Source of the DNA: Acidobacteriota bacterium
GTDB taxonomy: Bacteria > Acidobacteriota > Terriglobia > UBA7540
Assembly: GCA_003165615.1 (NCBI GenBank)
Contig: PLWR01000701.1
Coordinates: 1 to 9,570 of the forward strand
Reading direction: 5' to 3'
Length of the DNA stretch: 9,570 nt
A program made the position numbers and the translations under genes. How positions within the stretch are numbered: the first letter of the stretch is position 1; each line of letters opens with the position of its first letter. Below the pieces are notes generated by a model, which did not search any database, had not been told where the DNA came from, and saw only the letters and a list, made by a program, of their open reading frames with translations. Of the stretch, positions 8,707-9,570 are shown in pieces.

Positions 8707-8710
8707 GAGG
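8707..8710 (+). promoter_or_regulatory. Ribosome binding site of the CNB-like gene
   Basis: GAGG lies 8 bases before ATG 8719. It supports the start giving MRKALYIMGILDD rather than the in-frame ATG at 8740. Confidence 0.45.
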
Positions 8711-8718
8711 CAAATTAA

Positions 8719-9261
8719 ATGAGAAAAGCTCTCTATATCATGGGGATCCTGGATGACACCGACATCGAATGGCTCAGCCAGCACGGGGTCCACCGAACCC
8801 TCGAGCCCGGCGTAGTGATTATCCCTGAAGGCGTTCCGGTGGATTCTTTATTCATCGTTCTCGAAGGAGTTCTGCAAGTTTATTCCGGGAACCTGGAAAT
8901 AGCGAAGCTGCAATCAGGAGAAATCGTGGGAGAGATCTCCTTTGTCGACTCGCGACCTCCCCTCGCCAGTGTCAAGGCTGTCGTCAAATCCAACGTATTG
9001 GCTGTCAATGCAGAATTGCTCAAAACACAACTTTCCAAGGACACTAGGTTTGCTTCCAGATTTTATCGCGCCGTGGCCATCTTTCTGGCGGATCGTCTTC
9101 GCGTTACCACCTCCCGATTCGGGTACGGAAAGGGAGAACAGGATACCTTTGAACGTGAAGACCCCGACGAATTGAGCGAGGAGTTGTTGGGTTCCATTGA
9201 CCTCGCCACGAGACGCTTCGATAAACTCCAGAGGCGGTTTTCAACCGGGACCGGAGGCTGA
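8719..9261 (+). CDS. Cyclic-nucleotide-binding-like domain protein of the NHLM cluster
   Basis: This is a 180-residue cytoplasmic protein with no signal peptide or membrane segment. Residues about 9-125 form a CNB/CAP-like beta-barrel: DDTDIEWLSQHG helix, LEPGVVIIPEGVPVDSLFIVLEG, then GEIVGEISFVDSRPP and a closing helical region (FASRFYRAVAIFLADRL). The tail (about 140-180) is acidic then basic and carries no helix-turn-helix, so it is not a CRP-type regulator. The phosphate-cassette Glu is kept (E72), but the position of the invariant Arg that grips the cyclic phosphate is Pro81, so ordinary cAMP/cGMP binding looks lost. Similar short proteins starting MRK-LYI-G are, as I recall, regular companions of NHLM transporters, with unknown role. 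It follows the second ABC gene by 88 bases without a visible terminator, so it is probably co-transcribed. A regulatory or docking function for the exporter is inference. Confidence 0.92.
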   Translation: MRKALYIMGILDDTDIEWLSQHGVHRTLEPGVVIIPEGVPVDSLFIVLEGVLQVYSGNLEIAKLQSGEIVGEISFVDSRPPLASVKAVVKSNVLAVNAELLKTQLSKDTRFASRFYRAVAIFLADRLRVTTSRFGYGKGEQDTFEREDPDELSEELLGSIDLATRRFDKLQRRFSTGTGG

Positions 9262-9569
9262 AGACCAGCAACCTCCGGCCTTGGCCATCCTGCTCGTGCG
9301 TATATCCTCTCGGGCGGGAAGAGCTGGATGGGATCGCCTGCTTCTTCGCTTTCCAATATGCCGACAGACGGAAACCTTATGAATACACCCGGTCCCTCAG
9401 ACGTGAAGTTGGCAACTGGATTGAACTCTGGCAGACACGCGATGGAAGCCATCCCCACCTCCATCTCTGTGTTGCCGGCGACGAGGCAGTGATCACCGCT
9501 GTGCCCGCTTTCGCGGAATTTGCGGTCCCATTCCTGAAGTGGGCGAAAACAAACTTAGCAGAAGCTACG
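9225..9569 (+). CDS. Unidentified open frame running off the right edge, no usual start
   Basis: I do not recognise this product. After a TAA at 9222-9224 the frame stays open for 115 codons to the window edge. From about 9318 the translation looks protein-like, for example ELDGIACFFAFQYADRR, REVGNWIELWQTRDGS and FAEFAVPFLKWAKTNL, with balanced hydrophobic, charged and aromatic residues and codon choice like the neighbours. There is no ATG, GTG or TTG in frame before the GTG near 9488, only CTG codons (for example 9258 and 9324). It may be a gene whose start was lost by an indel, a decayed fragment, a CTG-started gene, or a chance frame. An ATG at 9328 in another frame could be the original start if one frameshift has occurred. 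Confidence 0.3.
9251..9278. repeat. Inverted repeat straddling the CNB-like stop codon
   Basis: CCGGAGG (9251-9257) and CCTCCGG (9272-9278) are perfect 7-base inverted repeats around a 14-base loop. The stop codon of the CNB-like gene sits in the loop. No T-run follows, so it is not a classical intrinsic terminator. It might slow 3' decay of the operon transcript, or be chance. Confidence 0.3.
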
Positions 9570-9570
9570 G

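Noticed and set aside
9063..9464. 133-codon minus-strand frame at the right end
   Set aside because: Half of it is antisense to the CNB-like gene. The remainder is antisense to the more protein-like plus-strand open frame.
9328..9492. 54-residue plus-strand ORF from ATG 9328 as a candidate exported peptide
   Set aside because: It has no leader helix, Gly-Gly site, Cys-rich core or signal peptide. The overlapping frame 9225-9569 reads more like protein, so this ORF is probably a shadow or marks a frameshift.

Overview
The window is moderately GC-rich and comes from a Gram-negative bacterium: a TolC-type outer-membrane protein with a signal peptide and an HlyD-type adaptor imply two membranes. 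The phylum cannot be fixed from this sequence. The first ~150 bases carry weak echoes of verrucomicrobial prepilin-like proteins, so Verrucomicrobiota is only a faint lean.

Almost the whole window is one plus-strand gene cluster encoding an NHLM-type peptide export machine, the transporter set that travels with nitrile-hydratase-leader (NHLP) and Nif11-leader ribosomal peptides. The order is: TolC-family outer-membrane channel (442-2019), HlyD/NHLM membrane-fusion adaptor (2074-3327), ABC transporter with an intact C39 leader peptidase (3320-5545), a second ABC transporter with a long accessory N-terminus (5712-8630), and a small cyclic-nucleotide-binding-like protein (8719-9261). Gaps are short or negative, there is no clear internal terminator, and every start has a plausible ribosome binding site, so I infer one transcript.

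Upstream (1-441), the long reading frame running into the channel gene looks non-coding before its signal peptide. I place the start at 442. Ahead of it are a candidate sigma70-like promoter (217-244), a perfect dyad over the predicted transcription start (243-257), and an unlisted 50-residue ORF (284-436). That ORF has its own ribosome binding site and a hydrophobic N-terminus, and its last codons contain the channel gene's ribosome binding site.

Downstream (9262-9570) an open frame with coding-like content runs off the window edge but lacks a usual start codon. It may be a gene fragment or a frameshifted gene.

Expected operation (family knowledge plus inference): a leader-bearing peptide is recognised in the cytoplasm, its leader is cut by the C39 domain of the first ABC protein, and the product passes through the adaptor and TolC channel. 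The second ABC protein and the CNB-like protein are probably partner or regulatory parts. No leader peptide, radical-SAM, LanM, YcaO or other maturation enzyme is visible, so the substrate is unknown. The most unusual details are the loss of the phosphate-binding arginine in the CNB-like protein, the degenerate peptidase region in the second ABC protein, the coupled 50-residue ORF, and the unexplained open frame at the right end.
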